DNA of 64,000 bases. Source: Phocaeicola abscessus CCUG 55929. GTDB taxonomy: Bacteria > Bacteroidota > Bacteroidia > Bacteroidales > Bacteroidaceae. Shown piece after piece: positions 8,571 through 17,598 of this stretch. Position 1 is the first letter of the stretch. Every line of letters begins with the position of its first letter. Under the pieces are notes generated by a model. That model searched no databases. It was not told the DNA's origin and saw only the letters and a list, made by a program, of their open reading frames with translations. Location: the NCBI RefSeq assembly GCF_000312445.1, contig NZ_HE997184.1, positions 195,346-259,345 of the forward strand, read 5' to 3'. Position numbers and translations under genes: made by a program.

Positions 8571-9614
8571 TCAATTGTTTTCGGGCCGAAGCCGGCGAAC
8601 GGTTTCGGCCGTTCGCCACAGCTCGCTATGCCGCATAGCCTCCAGTTCCTTGTTCAGTTTCTCCCGATAATCGGGTTTGGAATTGGAGTCGATAGCGATC
8701 TGAGCCTCCTCGCCCGTCTCGACACTGCGGTAGAGTTTTTCCATCACCGGTTTGACGGCATCGTGGAAAGGTCCCATCCAATCCAGTGCGCCGCGCTGCG
8801 CGGTAGTGGAACAGTTGGCATACATCCAGTCCATCCCTCTGGCTGCAAACAAAGGCATCAAGCTCTGCGTGAGCTCTTCCACCGTTTCGTTGAAGGCTTC
8901 GGAGGGCGTATGCCCGTGTTCCCGCAGGGTTTCATACTGGGCTAAGAGCAATCCTTGAATGGCTCCCATCAAGGAACCGCGTTCGCCCGTGAGGTCCGAT
9001 ACGGCCTCCCGCTGGAAAGTCGTCTCGAACAGATACCCCGACCCTACGCCTACGCCTAAAGCCAGCGCCTTTTCCACCGCCTGGCCGGTGGCATCCTGAT
9101 AAACGGCATACGAGGAGTTGATGCCGCGCCCTTCCAGAAACATCGTACGGAGCGACGTGCCGGACCCCTTCGGAGCGACCATGATCACATCCATATCTCG
9201 AGGAGGAACGACGCCCGTGCGATCGTTCCAGTTGATGGCAAACCCGTGCGAGAAATACAAGGTTTTCGGAGCCTTCACCAAATCCTTGATTTGCGGCCAT
9301 ACCTGCATCTGTCCCGCATCCGAGAGCAGCATGCAAACGATCGTGCCGCGTTTAACGGCTTCTTCGATGGAGAACAAGGTTTCGCCGGGTTTCCAACCGT
9401 CGGCCACAGCCTTATCGTAAGTCTTACCTTCCCGTTGTCCGACAATCACATTCAATCCGTTATCGCGCAGGTTGCATGCCTGTCCCGGTCCCTGAATGCC
9501 ATACCCTAAAACAGCTATGGTTTCGTTTTTCAACACTTCACGCGCCTTTTCCAAAGGAAACTCTTCGCGGGTAACGATATTTTCGATCACCCCGCCAAAA
9601 TTCATTTTTGCCAT
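8571..9614 (-). CDS. ilvC: Ketol-acid reductoisomerase (NADP+)
   Basis: A 347-residue class I enzyme. It converts 2-acetolactate or 2-aceto-2-hydroxybutyrate to the dihydroxy acid, the second common step of Val/Leu/Ile synthesis. The Rossmann motif GYGIQGPGQA is near residues 38-47. The NADPH-contact segment VGQREGKTYD and the metal-binding helical C-terminal domain (DLTGERGSLMGAIQG, with acidic ligands) are present. It is the last gene of the ilv operon, 72 bp after the thioesterase gene. It works directly after IlvB/IlvN and before IlvD, both encoded upstream. Confidence 0.96.
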   Translation of the reverse strand: MAKMNFGGVIENIVTREEFPLEKAREVLKNETIAVLGYGIQGPGQACNLRDNGLNVIVGQREGKTYDKAVADGWKPGETLFSIEEAVKRGTIVCMLLSDAGQMQVWPQIKDLVKAPKTLYFSHGFAINWNDRTGVVPPRDMDVIMVAPKGSGTSLRTMFLEGRGINSSYAVYQDATGQAVEKALALGVGVGSGYLFETTFQREAVSDLTGERGSLMGAIQGLLLAQYETLREHGHTPSEAFNETVEELTQSLMPLFAARGMDWMYANCSTTAQRGALDWMGPFHDAVKPVMEKLYRSVETGEEAQIAIDSNSKPDYREKLNKELEAMRHSELWRTAETVRRLRPENN

Positions 9615-9686
9615 TTTACTACTTTTTTACGGACAACACCGTTGCCCTATTGTGAATACTATGTTACCATTCTCTCGAAAGAAAAC

Positions 9687-10439
9687 CTATACGAATAGCA
9701 CTTTGCTTCTGACTACCGTTTCCCGATTCGCTTTCCTTACTTCTACCTTATATTCGTTTCCGTCCATTTCCTCGTCGCAATAAAAGTCGAGCCTATCGCC
9801 GAAATAGCTCTCTGCCACATACGCCATTTCAAACCGCCTCACGCGCTTTCGTCGAAAAGTTTCGATGGGGAACAGGTCGAGGATATGTTCGATATACTTG
9901 ATGCTGTTTACATGGCCGTTGATATCGATATCGCTATATTTCGTGACGTACTGCGCCATCGATTCCGTCGCCGCGACTTTCATCCGTCCCGGTTTCTCGA
10001 TCGGACAGGCTTTATCGGTTACATATTCCGCCATCCGTCCGTGATGCACCGCGATCAAATCGACGGGTTTGCGCGTTTCCATATCGATCATCGCCCACAC
10101 GGAGCGGGCATATCCGATAGCCTCTCCCCGTTTATCCAATACGGCGAAGTTACGATCGGTAAAGAGGCGGTACACCGCTTCCACCCATGTCTGTATACTG
10201 AAAGGTTCGCCCTTGCGAGGCAGTTCTTTCAATTCGACGGCCAAGCGAGAGAGCACCCACGTACAATGATGTTCGTTGAGTTCGGCGATGCCGAATCCTC
10301 TGTCCGATGCATGAAAACCGGCGCAATTGAGCAAATGATTCCCCAAGACACTCATGGTAAGCCGCCCGTTAAAGTCTACATGAAACGGTTCTGCCAGGAA
10401 CTCATACTGCCCTATTTTGCTTTTATTCCGTTCGCTCAT
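9687..10439 (-). CDS. Acyl-ACP thioesterase
   Basis: A 250-residue protein of the FatA/acyl-ACP thioesterase family with two hot-dog folds. The first spans about residues 10-130 (KIGQYEFLAEPFHVDFNGRL, then VLSRLAVELKELPRKGEPF). The second carries the catalytic-site signature DIDINGHVNSIKYIEHILD near residues 170-190. It hydrolyses acyl-ACP to free fatty acid in the cytoplasm. Its start overlaps the ilvN stop by 17 bases, so it is translationally coupled inside the ilv operon. I recall the same placement in Bacteroides. A link is plausible because branched-chain keto acids prime iso/anteiso fatty acids, but that is inference. Confidence 0.85.
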   Translation of the reverse strand: MSERNKSKIGQYEFLAEPFHVDFNGRLTMSVLGNHLLNCAGFHASDRGFGIAELNEHHCTWVLSRLAVELKELPRKGEPFSIQTWVEAVYRLFTDRNFAVLDKRGEAIGYARSVWAMIDMETRKPVDLIAVHHGRMAEYVTDKACPIEKPGRMKVAATESMAQYVTKYSDIDINGHVNSIKYIEHILDLFPIETFRRKRVRRFEMAYVAESYFGDRLDFYCDEEMDGNEYKVEVRKANRETVVRSKVLFV

Positions 10440-10995
10440 TACACGCTCCCTTTTGTTTTCTATACTTATCGTCGCGCATACAAAGATAAGAATTGACCCG
10501 TTCCAAACCGCCAGTCGTAATGGCTATTCTGCCCGAACGAACGAACTGAAGCACGCAGTCCAAGGTTCTCAGTTTATCGTAAAGTGCAGTAATCTCATCG
10601 TCCATTCCCGTTTTTTCGACGGTCAGGAAAGTCGGATTCACTTCCACGATACGGGCATCGAAACGACGAACGATCTTCGAAGCTTCCGGATTCTCTACGA
10701 ATATCGGCGTAGACAATTTATACAAGGCGATTTCCCGCTGATATATCTCATGGTCAGTAAAGTAATTCGCCTGAATGACATCGATCTTCTTCTCGATCTG
10801 TTTGACGATCTTTTCGATTTGATCTTTCGTCGTCCACGTGGTAATCGTATACTTATGAATACCTTTGATGGAAGACGCCGAAACATTCAAACTTTCTATA
10901 TTGATTTGCCGACGCGTAAACACGGCGGTGATCTGATTCAGCAAGCCCGCTATATTCTCGGAATGCACAATCAAGGTATATAATGTCTTATCCAT
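10423..10995 (-). CDS. ilvN: Acetolactate synthase small (regulatory) subunit
   Basis: A 190-residue protein. The N-terminal ACT domain (residues about 4-78: TLYTLIVHSENIAGLLNQI, then RRQINIESLNVSAS) binds valine in this family and gives feedback inhibition of the IlvB catalytic subunit. The C-terminal half (SKIVRRFDARIVEVNPTFL) matches the IlvN/IlvH second domain. It begins 13 bp after the ilvB stop, and its own 3' end overlaps the thioesterase start by 17 bp. Confidence 0.94.
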   Translation of the reverse strand: MDKTLYTLIVHSENIAGLLNQITAVFTRRQINIESLNVSASSIKGIHKYTITTWTTKDQIEKIVKQIEKKIDVIQANYFTDHEIYQREIALYKLSTPIFVENPEASKIVRRFDARIVEVNPTFLTVEKTGMDDEITALYDKLRTLDCVLQFVRSGRIAITTGGLERVNSYLCMRDDKYRKQKGACNERTE

Positions 10996-11008
10996 ATCGT
11001 CTGCTAAA

Positions 11009-12706
11009 TTATATTTCCAACAACATTTCGTCGACCGAAGAACCCGGAGGAGTCATCGGCAACACATTTCCCTCTTCGAGGACACAGGCCTGAAGCAAGA
11101 AAGGACCTTCCGTGAGCAGCATTTCGCGGACGGCATCGCCCAATTCTCCCCGATCAATAACCCTCCGTGCAGGAATATCGTAGGCTTTCGCAATCTTCAT
11201 ATAATCGGGATTCATCATCGGCGTAAAGGCATAACGGCGACCGAAAAACATAGCCTGCCACTGGCGTACATTGCCTAAATAGTTATTATCCAACAGGATC
11301 ATCTTTACAGGAGCTCTTTGCTCCATAATCGTTCCGAATTCCTGCAAATTCATCTGCAAGCCACCGTCTCCCATAAACACGCATACCGTTCTCTCCGGAC
11401 GGGCGAACGTACATCCTACGGCCGCCGGAAGTCCGAACCCCATCGTCCCCAATCCGCCGGATGTCACCATACTCCGGCATCGGGAAAACTTGAAGTATCG
11501 GGCAGCCATCATTTGGTTCTGCCCGACATCCGTTACCAAAACGGCATCGTGATCGACGGCCTCGCTGACGGCATCGACCACTTCTCCCATGTGCAACGGG
11601 CCGGATACGGGATGAATCTCCCGGCGAATCACTCGGTCATATTCCGCCTTTTCATAGGCAGCGAAGCTGTCGATCCATTCCGTATGGCGAGCTTCGTTCA
11701 CCAGCGCGGTCAACAAGGACAAGGTTTTCTTACAATTGCCGATGACTGGGACATCGACTTTCACATTCTTATTTATTTCGGACCCGTCGATATCCAACTG
11801 AATGATCTTCGCCTGTTTGGCATACGTGTCCAACCGACCGGTCACTCGGTCATCGAAGCGCATGCCGACGGCAATCAATACATCGCATTCGTTCGTCTTC
11901 ACATTCGGGCCGAGATTCCCGTGCATCCCGAGCATCCCTTTGTTCAGACGATGGGCTGAGGGCAGAACCGACAATCCCAACAAGGTGCTCCCGCAAGGCA
12001 TATCCGCTTTTTCCACCAACGAACGGAGTTCCTCGTTCGCTTCGCCCAATGCCACTCCTTGCCCGACTAAAACGAAAGGTCTCTTCGCCTGGTTAATCAA
12101 TTCGGCGGCTTCCTTCACCTGTACTTCGTCCGGCGTGGGATCCGGATCGTAGCTGCGGATAAAATCCAATGCGACCGGTTCGTACTCGAATTTCTCGACC
12201 TGTGCATTCTTGGTAAAGTCGAGCACGACGGGACCCGGACGTCCGCTTTTGGCAATATAGAATGCACGCGCCACAGCCCATGGGATATCGGAAGCGTTGC
12301 GAATCTGATAGCTCCACTTGGTAATGGGTTGAGTGACGCCTACCAAGTCGACTTCCTGAAAAGCATCCGTCCCCATCGAGGTAGAGGCCACCTGACCAGC
12401 AATGACAACGATGGGAGTACTGTCAAGCATCGCATCGGCGATACCGGTCAACGTATTGGTCGCACCCGGCCCACTCGTCACTAAGCAAACGCCGACTTCG
12501 CCCGAAGTACGGGCGAAGCCTTCTGCGGCATGGGCGGCAGCCTGTTCGTGGCGCACCAATATATGGTTTAATGTAGCTCGATGAATATAAAGTGCGTCGA
12601 ACGTAGGCATAATAGCGCCGCCCGGATATCCGAAGAGCGTTTTGACTCCCTGATGTTCCAACGAACGTATCAGCGCTTCCGCGCCGGTTATAGTTTCTGT
12701 TACCAT
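11009..12706 (-). CDS. ilvB: Acetolactate synthase large (catalytic) subunit
   Basis: A 565-residue ThDP- and FAD-dependent enzyme. It condenses two pyruvates, or pyruvate and 2-oxobutyrate, in the first common step of branched-chain synthesis. The N-terminal PYR domain has FGYPGGAIMP and the catalytic Glu in LVRHEQAAAHAAEG. The middle domain follows. The PP domain has the ThDP/Mg motif GDGGLQMNLQEFGTIMEQ, ending in LLDNNYLG. Length and motifs are typical. It sits 16 bp after ilvD and 13 bp before ilvN. Confidence 0.96.
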   Translation of the reverse strand: MVTETITGAEALIRSLEHQGVKTLFGYPGGAIMPTFDALYIHRATLNHILVRHEQAAAHAAEGFARTSGEVGVCLVTSGPGATNTLTGIADAMLDSTPIVVIAGQVASTSMGTDAFQEVDLVGVTQPITKWSYQIRNASDIPWAVARAFYIAKSGRPGPVVLDFTKNAQVEKFEYEPVALDFIRSYDPDPTPDEVQVKEAAELINQAKRPFVLVGQGVALGEANEELRSLVEKADMPCGSTLLGLSVLPSAHRLNKGMLGMHGNLGPNVKTNECDVLIAVGMRFDDRVTGRLDTYAKQAKIIQLDIDGSEINKNVKVDVPVIGNCKKTLSLLTALVNEARHTEWIDSFAAYEKAEYDRVIRREIHPVSGPLHMGEVVDAVSEAVDHDAVLVTDVGQNQMMAARYFKFSRCRSMVTSGGLGTMGFGLPAAVGCTFARPERTVCVFMGDGGLQMNLQEFGTIMEQRAPVKMILLDNNYLGNVRQWQAMFFGRRYAFTPMMNPDYMKIAKAYDIPARRVIDRGELGDAVREMLLTEGPFLLQACVLEEGNVLPMTPPGSSVDEMLLEI

Positions 12707-12722
12707 ATTCTAAATGTTAATA

Positions 12723-14528
12723 TCAGTCTTCAATCATTCTTACTCCTCCTTTGTCCGCCGAGCTGACAGCAGCGGCATACGCTTTCAGGCTTTTCGAAAT
12801 GGCCCGACGGCGAGTCATCGGAGTCATGGGGCGCGAGGCCAATTCCTCGTCCGTCAGCTTCACTCGGATGGTACGATTCGGTATATCGATTTCGATCACA
12901 TCTCCGTCGATCAATTTACCGATATTGCCGCCAGCAGCCGCTTCGGGCGAAACATGTCCGATACTCAATCCGGACGTACCGCCGCTGAACCGGCCGTCCG
13001 TAATCAGCGCGCACTCTTTCCCCAGATGCTTGGATTTGATATAGGACGTCGGATAAAGCATTTCCTGCATACCCGGCCCGCCTTTCGGCCCTTCATGCGT
13101 AATCACGACGACGTCTCCCGAGACGACCTTCCCGCCGAGAATACCGTCGCAAGCAGCTTCCTGCGAATCGAAGACCTTTGCAGGGCCGGAAAATGTCCAA
13201 ATGCTCGCATCCACACCGGCGGTCTTTACCACACACCCGTCCTGCGCGATATTACCGAACAAAACGGCCAAACCGCCATCCTGCGTATAAGCATGGGCTA
13301 TATCGCGAATACAGCCGTTAGTCCGATCCGTATCCAACGTCGGATAGACAGCAGACTGACTTCCCATGCGCGTACTGAACCGATGCGCCGGAGCCGACGA
13401 ATAGATACGCTTAGCCTCTTCGTCGACAGAAATGCCCGTAATATCGTAGCGTTTCAACGTTTCGTCCAGCGTAGTTCCGTCCACGCGTCCGACATTCGTC
13501 CGAAGCAAACCTCCCCGATTCAGTTCGTTCAAAATACCCAGAATGCCGCCCGCCCGATTACATTCCTGCACACTGTATCGTTGCGTATTGGGAGCCAGCT
13601 TGCACAAGCAGGGGACCTTGCGGCTGAGCGCATCGATATCCTTCATGTTAAAGTCTACATTCCCTTCTTGAGCCACTGCCAACAGATGCAGAATCGTATT
13701 GGTACTGCCTCCCATGGCGATATCGAGCGTCATGGCGTTCAAAAAAGCATCGCGCGTCGCAATATTTCTCGGCAACACGCGTTCATCGCCCTCTTCATAA
13801 TACCTCAACGCATTCTTTACGATCAGCCGGGCAGCCTCCTTAAAGAGCCGTATACGATTGGTATGAGTAGCTAAAACCGTTCCGTTGCCCGGAAGAGCCA
13901 ACCCGATCGCTTCGGTCAGGGAATTCATGGAATTAGCCGTGAACATCCCCGAGCAGCATCCGCAACCCGGACACGAAACGTTCTCCACTTCCGCCAATTC
14001 CCGATCGCTCACGGACGAGTCGCCCCCTTTGATCATAGCCGTAACCAAATCCGCATTTTCCCCCTTATAACGCCCGGCCTCCATCGGGCCGCCGCTGCAA
14101 AAGACGGTGGGGATGTTCAGTCGCATGGTAGCCATCAACATGCCTGGCGTGACTTTGTCGCAATTCGAAATACAAATCATGGCGTCGGCCTTGTGGGCGT
14201 TCACCATATACTCTACCGAATCAGCGATAATATCGCGCGAGGGAAGCGAATAAAGCATGCCGTCATGCCCCATGGCAATACCGTCGTCGATGGCAATCGT
14301 ATTGAACTCCGCCGCATAACAGCCCGAATGTTCTATCTCTTCTTTAACAATCTGACCGATTTCGTGGAGGTGCGTATGTCCCGGAACAAACTGCGTGAAC
14401 GAATTCACCACCGCAATGATGGGCTTTCCGAACATCTCGCGTTTCATCCCGTTGGCCACCCAGAGGGCTCGTGCCCCCGCCATTCTCCTCCCTTGCGTAC
14501 AAACCGTACTGCGTAATGGATGTTTCAT
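12723..14528 (-). CDS. ilvD: Dihydroxy-acid dehydratase
   Basis: A 601-residue Fe-S dehydratase that makes the 2-oxo acid precursors of Val and Ile. The cluster-binding cysteines are in [12 protein letters not shown] and [18 protein letters not shown]. The C-terminal half has [22 protein letters not shown]. It is the first structural gene of the operon ilvD-ilvB-ilvN-thioesterase-ilvC. Its ATG is 22 bases beyond the attenuator region's last base. Expression is therefore expected to depend on readthrough of that attenuator. Confidence 0.96.
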   Translation of the reverse strand: MKHPLRSTVCTQGRRMAGARALWVANGMKREMFGKPIIAVVNSFTQFVPGHTHLHEIGQIVKEEIEHSGCYAAEFNTIAIDDGIAMGHDGMLYSLPSRDIIADSVEYMVNAHKADAMICISNCDKVTPGMLMATMRLNIPTVFCSGGPMEAGRYKGENADLVTAMIKGGDSSVSDRELAEVENVSCPGCGCCSGMFTANSMNSLTEAIGLALPGNGTVLATHTNRIRLFKEAARLIVKNALRYYEEGDERVLPRNIATRDAFLNAMTLDIAMGGSTNTILHLLAVAQEGNVDFNMKDIDALSRKVPCLCKLAPNTQRYSVQECNRAGGILGILNELNRGGLLRTNVGRVDGTTLDETLKRYDITGISVDEEAKRIYSSAPAHRFSTRMGSQSAVYPTLDTDRTNGCIRDIAHAYTQDGGLAVLFGNIAQDGCVVKTAGVDASIWTFSGPAKVFDSQEAACDGILGGKVVSGDVVVITHEGPKGGPGMQEMLYPTSYIKSKHLGKECALITDGRFSGGTSGLSIGHVSPEAAAGGNIGKLIDGDVIEIDIPNRTIRVKLTDEELASRPMTPMTRRRAISKSLKAYAAAVSSADKGGVRMIED

Positions 14529-14550
14529 TATAGAATTTTACACTTACTTT

Positions 14551-14584
14551 CATAAAAAAAGCCTTCCTCTTCACGAGAAAGGCT
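14551..14584 (-). terminator. Intrinsic terminator in the ilv leader (attenuator)
   Basis: On the minus strand AGCCTTTCTC, loop GTGAA, GAGGAAGGCT (10 bp with one G-U wobble) is followed by seven T (14554-14560). It lies between the leader peptide and ilvD, so it would stop transcription before the structural genes. Confidence 0.85.
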
Positions 14585-14632
14585 CTATCTATCCGCTTCA
14601 CTTATTTCTATATAACTCACAGCCTTTCTCGT
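14551..14632 (-). promoter_or_regulatory. ilv attenuator: alternative antiterminator/terminator structure
   Basis: The minus-strand segment ACGAGAAAGGCT (14632-14621) is a perfect 12-base complement of AGCCTTTCTCGT (14584-14573), which is the 5' arm of the terminator. The two pairings exclude each other. The antiterminator strand starts only 2 bases after the leader-peptide stop codon. A ribosome that finishes the peptide would cover it, letting the terminator form. A ribosome stalled at the Leu/Ile/Val codons would leave it free and allow readthrough. The structure is seen in the sequence; the regulatory reading follows the classical ilv/leu attenuation model. Confidence 0.8.
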
Positions 14633-14634
14633 CC

Positions 14635-14706
14635 TCACGGCAGAATCACCACGACGATCAGCATAATATGCAACACTGCTAAGTTATGTAGAAATAGATG
14701 CTTCAT
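14635..14706 (-). CDS. ilv operon leader peptide (23 residues)
   Basis: A short frame starting MKHLFLHNL and ending MLIVVVILP before TGA. Seven consecutive codons near the end (CTG ATC GTC GTG GTG ATT CTG) specify Leu-Ile-Val-Val-Val-Ile-Leu. Residues 1-12 add four more Leu and one Val. CGGAAG lies 7 bases upstream of the ATG as a possible ribosome site. It starts about 20 bases past the predicted transcription start and ends just before the antiterminator strand. That composition and placement are those of an attenuation leader peptide. An inner ATG at 14664 would give a 9-residue version. Confidence 0.8.
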   Translation of the reverse strand: MKHLFLHNLAVLHIMLIVVVILP

Positions 14707-14734
14707 ACATCTTCCGTATTTTTATTAACGGAGG

Positions 14735-14766
14735 CAAAGATAAAGGCTTCTTTGATAAGACACAAA
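14735..14766 (-). promoter_or_regulatory. Promoter of the ilv operon
   Basis: On the minus strand TTTG (14766-14763) and TATCTTTG (14742-14735) are separated by 20 bases. This agrees with the Bacteroidetes primary sigma consensus TTTG-N19-21-TAnnTTTG. The start site would fall near 14728, giving a leader of about 200 bases that holds the leader peptide and attenuator. Confidence 0.65.
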
Positions 14767-14953
14767 CATTTTAAAGAAAATTTTCTCGGAAAATTATAAT
14801 TCGAAAGAAATCTCTCAAAATTAACACCATATTAATAGTTACCCGCCGTTTCCTTCCTCCTCCAATTGGACTGTTTTATGCAAAACACCCGTTTGTGGAG
14901 ACGCTGAAAAGAAAAAGACTTCGCCTCTCTTCCGTAAAGTTGAAAATTAATTG

Positions 14954-14961
14954 TAACTTTG
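14954..14961 (+). promoter_or_regulatory. -7 box (TAACTTTG) for the SlyD-type isomerase gene
   Basis: TAACTTTG matches TAnnTTTG and lies 40 bases upstream of the ATG at 15002. The region between this and the divergent ilv promoter (14767-14953) is AT-rich and shows no other gene. Confidence 0.5.
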
Positions 14962-15001
14962 GCACTTGACTTAGAATATTCACTCATTATATCTTGTTTA
15001 T

Positions 15002-15562
15002 ATGGAAAATAAGTACATCGCCGTGGCATATAAACTGTATGTCATGCAAGACGGTAAGAAAACATTGGTTGAAGAAGCGACGCCAGCACAGCCATTTCAA
15101 TTTGTCTCGGGAATGGGAACCACGCTGGAACGGTTCGAAAATGAAATCACTGCCTTAAAACAGGGCGATACTTTCTGCATTACCATCCCGTCTAAAGAAG
15201 CTTACGGAGAATATCTGCCGGAAGGCATGCGTACGGTATCCAAAGATATGTTTTTTATCGACGGGAAGTTCGACGACGAACATATTTTCGAAGGAGCGAT
15301 GGTACCCTTGCAAGACAGCGAAGGGAATCACTTTTACGCCACGATCAAAAAAGTGGAATCGGATTCCGTCACAGTCGATCTGAACCATCCTTATGCGGGA
15401 AAAGACCTCACTTTCGACGGAGAAATTACGACGTTACGGGACGCTGCGCCGGAGGAAATCCAGGAAATACTCGACGAGATGAACCACGAATGCGGGTGCG
15501 GAGACTGCGGTGGTGAATGCGGGCATCATTCCCACGGATGCGGGTGCGGATGCGAACAGTAA
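15002..15562 (+). CDS. slyD: FKBP-type peptidyl-prolyl isomerase, SlyD-like
   Basis: A 186-residue cytoplasmic protein. An FKBP domain (residues 1-70 and 130-150) is split by an IF chaperone insert (about 70-130), the SlyD arrangement. The motifs FQFVSGMGTTLERFE and IPSKEAYGEY are present. The C-terminal 25 residues form a metal-binding tail with nine Cys and three His in CGCGDCGGECGHHSHGCG and the bases after it. In SlyD this tail binds nickel and other metals; whether it serves a nickel enzyme here is not shown. It is followed after 43 bp by the DUF3857 pair. Confidence 0.88.
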   Translation: MENKYIAVAYKLYVMQDGKKTLVEEATPAQPFQFVSGMGTTLERFENEITALKQGDTFCITIPSKEAYGEYLPEGMRTVSKDMFFIDGKFDDEHIFEGAMVPLQDSEGNHFYATIKKVESDSVTVDLNHPYAGKDLTFDGEITTLRDAAPEEIQEILDEMNHECGCGDCGGECGHHSHGCGCGCEQ

Positions 15563-15605
15563 TTCGAGCGATTTTTCGAGCTTACCGAAATTAATAAAAT
15601 AAACC

Positions 15606-17591
15606 ATGAAAAAGCTATTTCTTTCTCTGATCCTCGCCGCATCGCTCATGCCGGGGAGGGCGCAAAGCTGGGGGATGTTGAAGAAACAACTCGACAAACA
15701 ACCGGCTTTGCAAAAGCAAGAGGTGGTCGTATTGCTCGACAGTATCGGCGTAACGGTCGATGAAAACGGTTCGGGCAACTTCGACATTCATCAAGTGGTG
15801 CAGGTGCAAAATCCTACGGGAGCCTTGCACTACCGCGTACTTAAATACGATTACGATCCGTTGACCGCCTTTGCGAAATTTACACGGGTTACCGTTTATA
15901 AGGCCGACGGAAGCATCAGGGACCTCGATGTAAACGCAGCCTGCGACTATGTAGCTCCGGCACGCGCAATCTATTGGGGAGCACGCCAGATCATGCTCGA
16001 AGTCGGGAAATTGGACAACGGAGATATTGTCGACTACGAAATCAATAAAAAAGGATTCACCTATGCATTGCTCGGCGCGAATCCCGGCACCAGTGTCGGA
16101 GCAGGCCTCGGAGGAGATATCGACGAACGTTTCGTCCCGCCTATGCGGGGACATTTCTACGACATCGTCCCCTTCTGGGTGACCTATCCCACGGTTTCCA
16201 AGGTTTACTCTCTCGATGCGCCGAAGGATAAGCACATTCAATACGAGTTCTATCAAGGGGAATGCCATGCTGCGGTCCGCATGACGAAAGATCGTCAGTT
16301 CTTGACATTCTCCATCTCGAACGTCCTGCCTTTCGAGACGGAGCCGAACATGGTCGCTCTGTTCGATGTCGCTCCTAAATTAATGCTTTCCTCCACCCCC
16401 GAATGGAAAGACAAATCGCTGTGGTTCCACAAAGTGAACGAAGACTACGGCAGCTTCGATGCAATGCCTGAAGCGCAGAAAAAAGTAGACGAACTCATCA
16501 AAGGCAAGCGAACGGACATGGAAAAGATCGCCGTCCTGACGCATTGGGTGGCGGATAACATGCGGTACTCCGGCATCCCGATGGGAAAAGGCGAAGGCTA
16601 TACCTTGCACAATACCCGAACGAACTATACCGACCGCTGCGGTGTTTGCAAAGATAAGGCCGCCCTGCTGATCTCCATGCTGAGGATGGCAGGATTCGAA
16701 GCCTATCCCGCAATGACGATGGCCGGCTCGCGAATCGAACGTATTCCAGCCGATCATTTCAACCATTGCGTGACTGTCGTCAAATTAGCGGACGGGATCT
16801 ACACCCCTCTCGACCCGACTTGGGTGCCATTCAATCGGGAACTATGGTCGAGCGCCGAACAGCAACAGAACTACCTGCCCGGTATCCCCGAAGGTTCCGA
16901 CTTGTGCATTACTCCCGTCTCGGCGCCGGAGAATCATTACCTGAAACTGAACGTAAAGGGCGCCGTCGATGTCCAGGGGACGCTGACAGGCGAGTTTACA
17001 GTTCAAGCCGAAGGACAGACGGACGCTTCCGTCCGCCGCGTCTTTACCAGCGGTTTCATGACGCAATGGAGAAATGCGATGGAAAACGAGTTGCTTCGCG
17101 TTGCTCCCCAAGCCCAATTAATAAGCGTCGACTACGGCCACGATCCGAAAAACTATCAAGCCGGACCGATGAGGATCACCATGAAATTCGCCATCCCCGA
17201 TTACGCCCTGACCACCGTCGAGGGCGCCTTACTGCTCAAACCCGTCAGCGGTCAACTCTACAACTGGGTCAAGACTTATTTACGCATCGATACCGACAAA
17301 GAATCCCGCAACTACGGATTCAGAGACAATTGCTCGCGCCTCTTGGAGCTGCACGAAACGCTCTCTCTGCCGAAAGGCTATAAGATGGTACAAGAAGCAC
17401 AGCGCCTGAAGGAGGAAAGCAATGTAGCCGACTTCGTCGGTTCGATCGAGCAACAAGGCGACAAAGTTTCCATCAACCAGACATTAGCATTGAAAAAGCG
17501 CATTTACCAAGCGGAAGACTGGAGCGGATTCCGATCGGCCGTCATTGCGACAAAAGCGCTCTCGGACAACATGCTGGTGTTCCAAAAATAA
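15606..17591 (+). CDS. Secreted DUF3857 protein with transglutaminase-like catalytic domain
   Basis: A 661-residue protein with signal peptide MKKLFLSLILAASLMPGRAQ. Residues about 55-220 form a DUF3857 beta-rich domain. Residues about 290-420 form a transglutaminase-like core: Cys348 in RCGVCKDKAALL, His387 in FNHCVTVV and Asp403 in LDPTW make a complete papain-like triad. A C-terminal DUF3858-like beta domain follows. The protein is predicted to act in the periplasm or at the surface; the substrate is unknown (peptidase and crosslinking activities both occur in the superfamily). The next gene, 7 bp downstream, encodes a paralogue without the triad. Confidence 0.85.
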   Translation: MKKLFLSLILAASLMPGRAQSWGMLKKQLDKQPALQKQEVVVLLDSIGVTVDENGSGNFDIHQVVQVQNPTGALHYRVLKYDYDPLTAFAKFTRVTVYKADGSIRDLDVNAACDYVAPARAIYWGARQIMLEVGKLDNGDIVDYEINKKGFTYALLGANPGTSVGAGLGGDIDERFVPPMRGHFYDIVPFWVTYPTVSKVYSLDAPKDKHIQYEFYQGECHAAVRMTKDRQFLTFSISNVLPFETEPNMVALFDVAPKLMLSSTPEWKDKSLWFHKVNEDYGSFDAMPEAQKKVDELIKGKRTDMEKIAVLTHWVADNMRYSGIPMGKGEGYTLHNTRTNYTDRCGVCKDKAALLISMLRMAGFEAYPAMTMAGSRIERIPADHFNHCVTVVKLADGIYTPLDPTWVPFNRELWSSAEQQQNYLPGIPEGSDLCITPVSAPENHYLKLNVKGAVDVQGTLTGEFTVQAEGQTDASVRRVFTSGFMTQWRNAMENELLRVAPQAQLISVDYGHDPKNYQAGPMRITMKFAIPDYALTTVEGALLLKPVSGQLYNWVKTYLRIDTDKESRNYGFRDNCSRLLELHETLSLPKGYKMVQEAQRLKEESNVADFVGSIEQQGDKVSINQTLALKKRIYQAEDWSGFRSAVIATKALSDNMLVFQK

Positions 17592-17598
17592 ATGAGTC

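Noticed and set aside
12714-13874. Rightward 386-codon frame inside ilvD
   Set aside because: It is antisense to a complete dihydroxy-acid dehydratase with its Fe-S cysteines.
14832-15029. Leftward 65-codon frame between ilvD and slyD
   Set aside because: It overlaps the slyD start and promoter, has no family resemblance and lies in AT-rich leader DNA.
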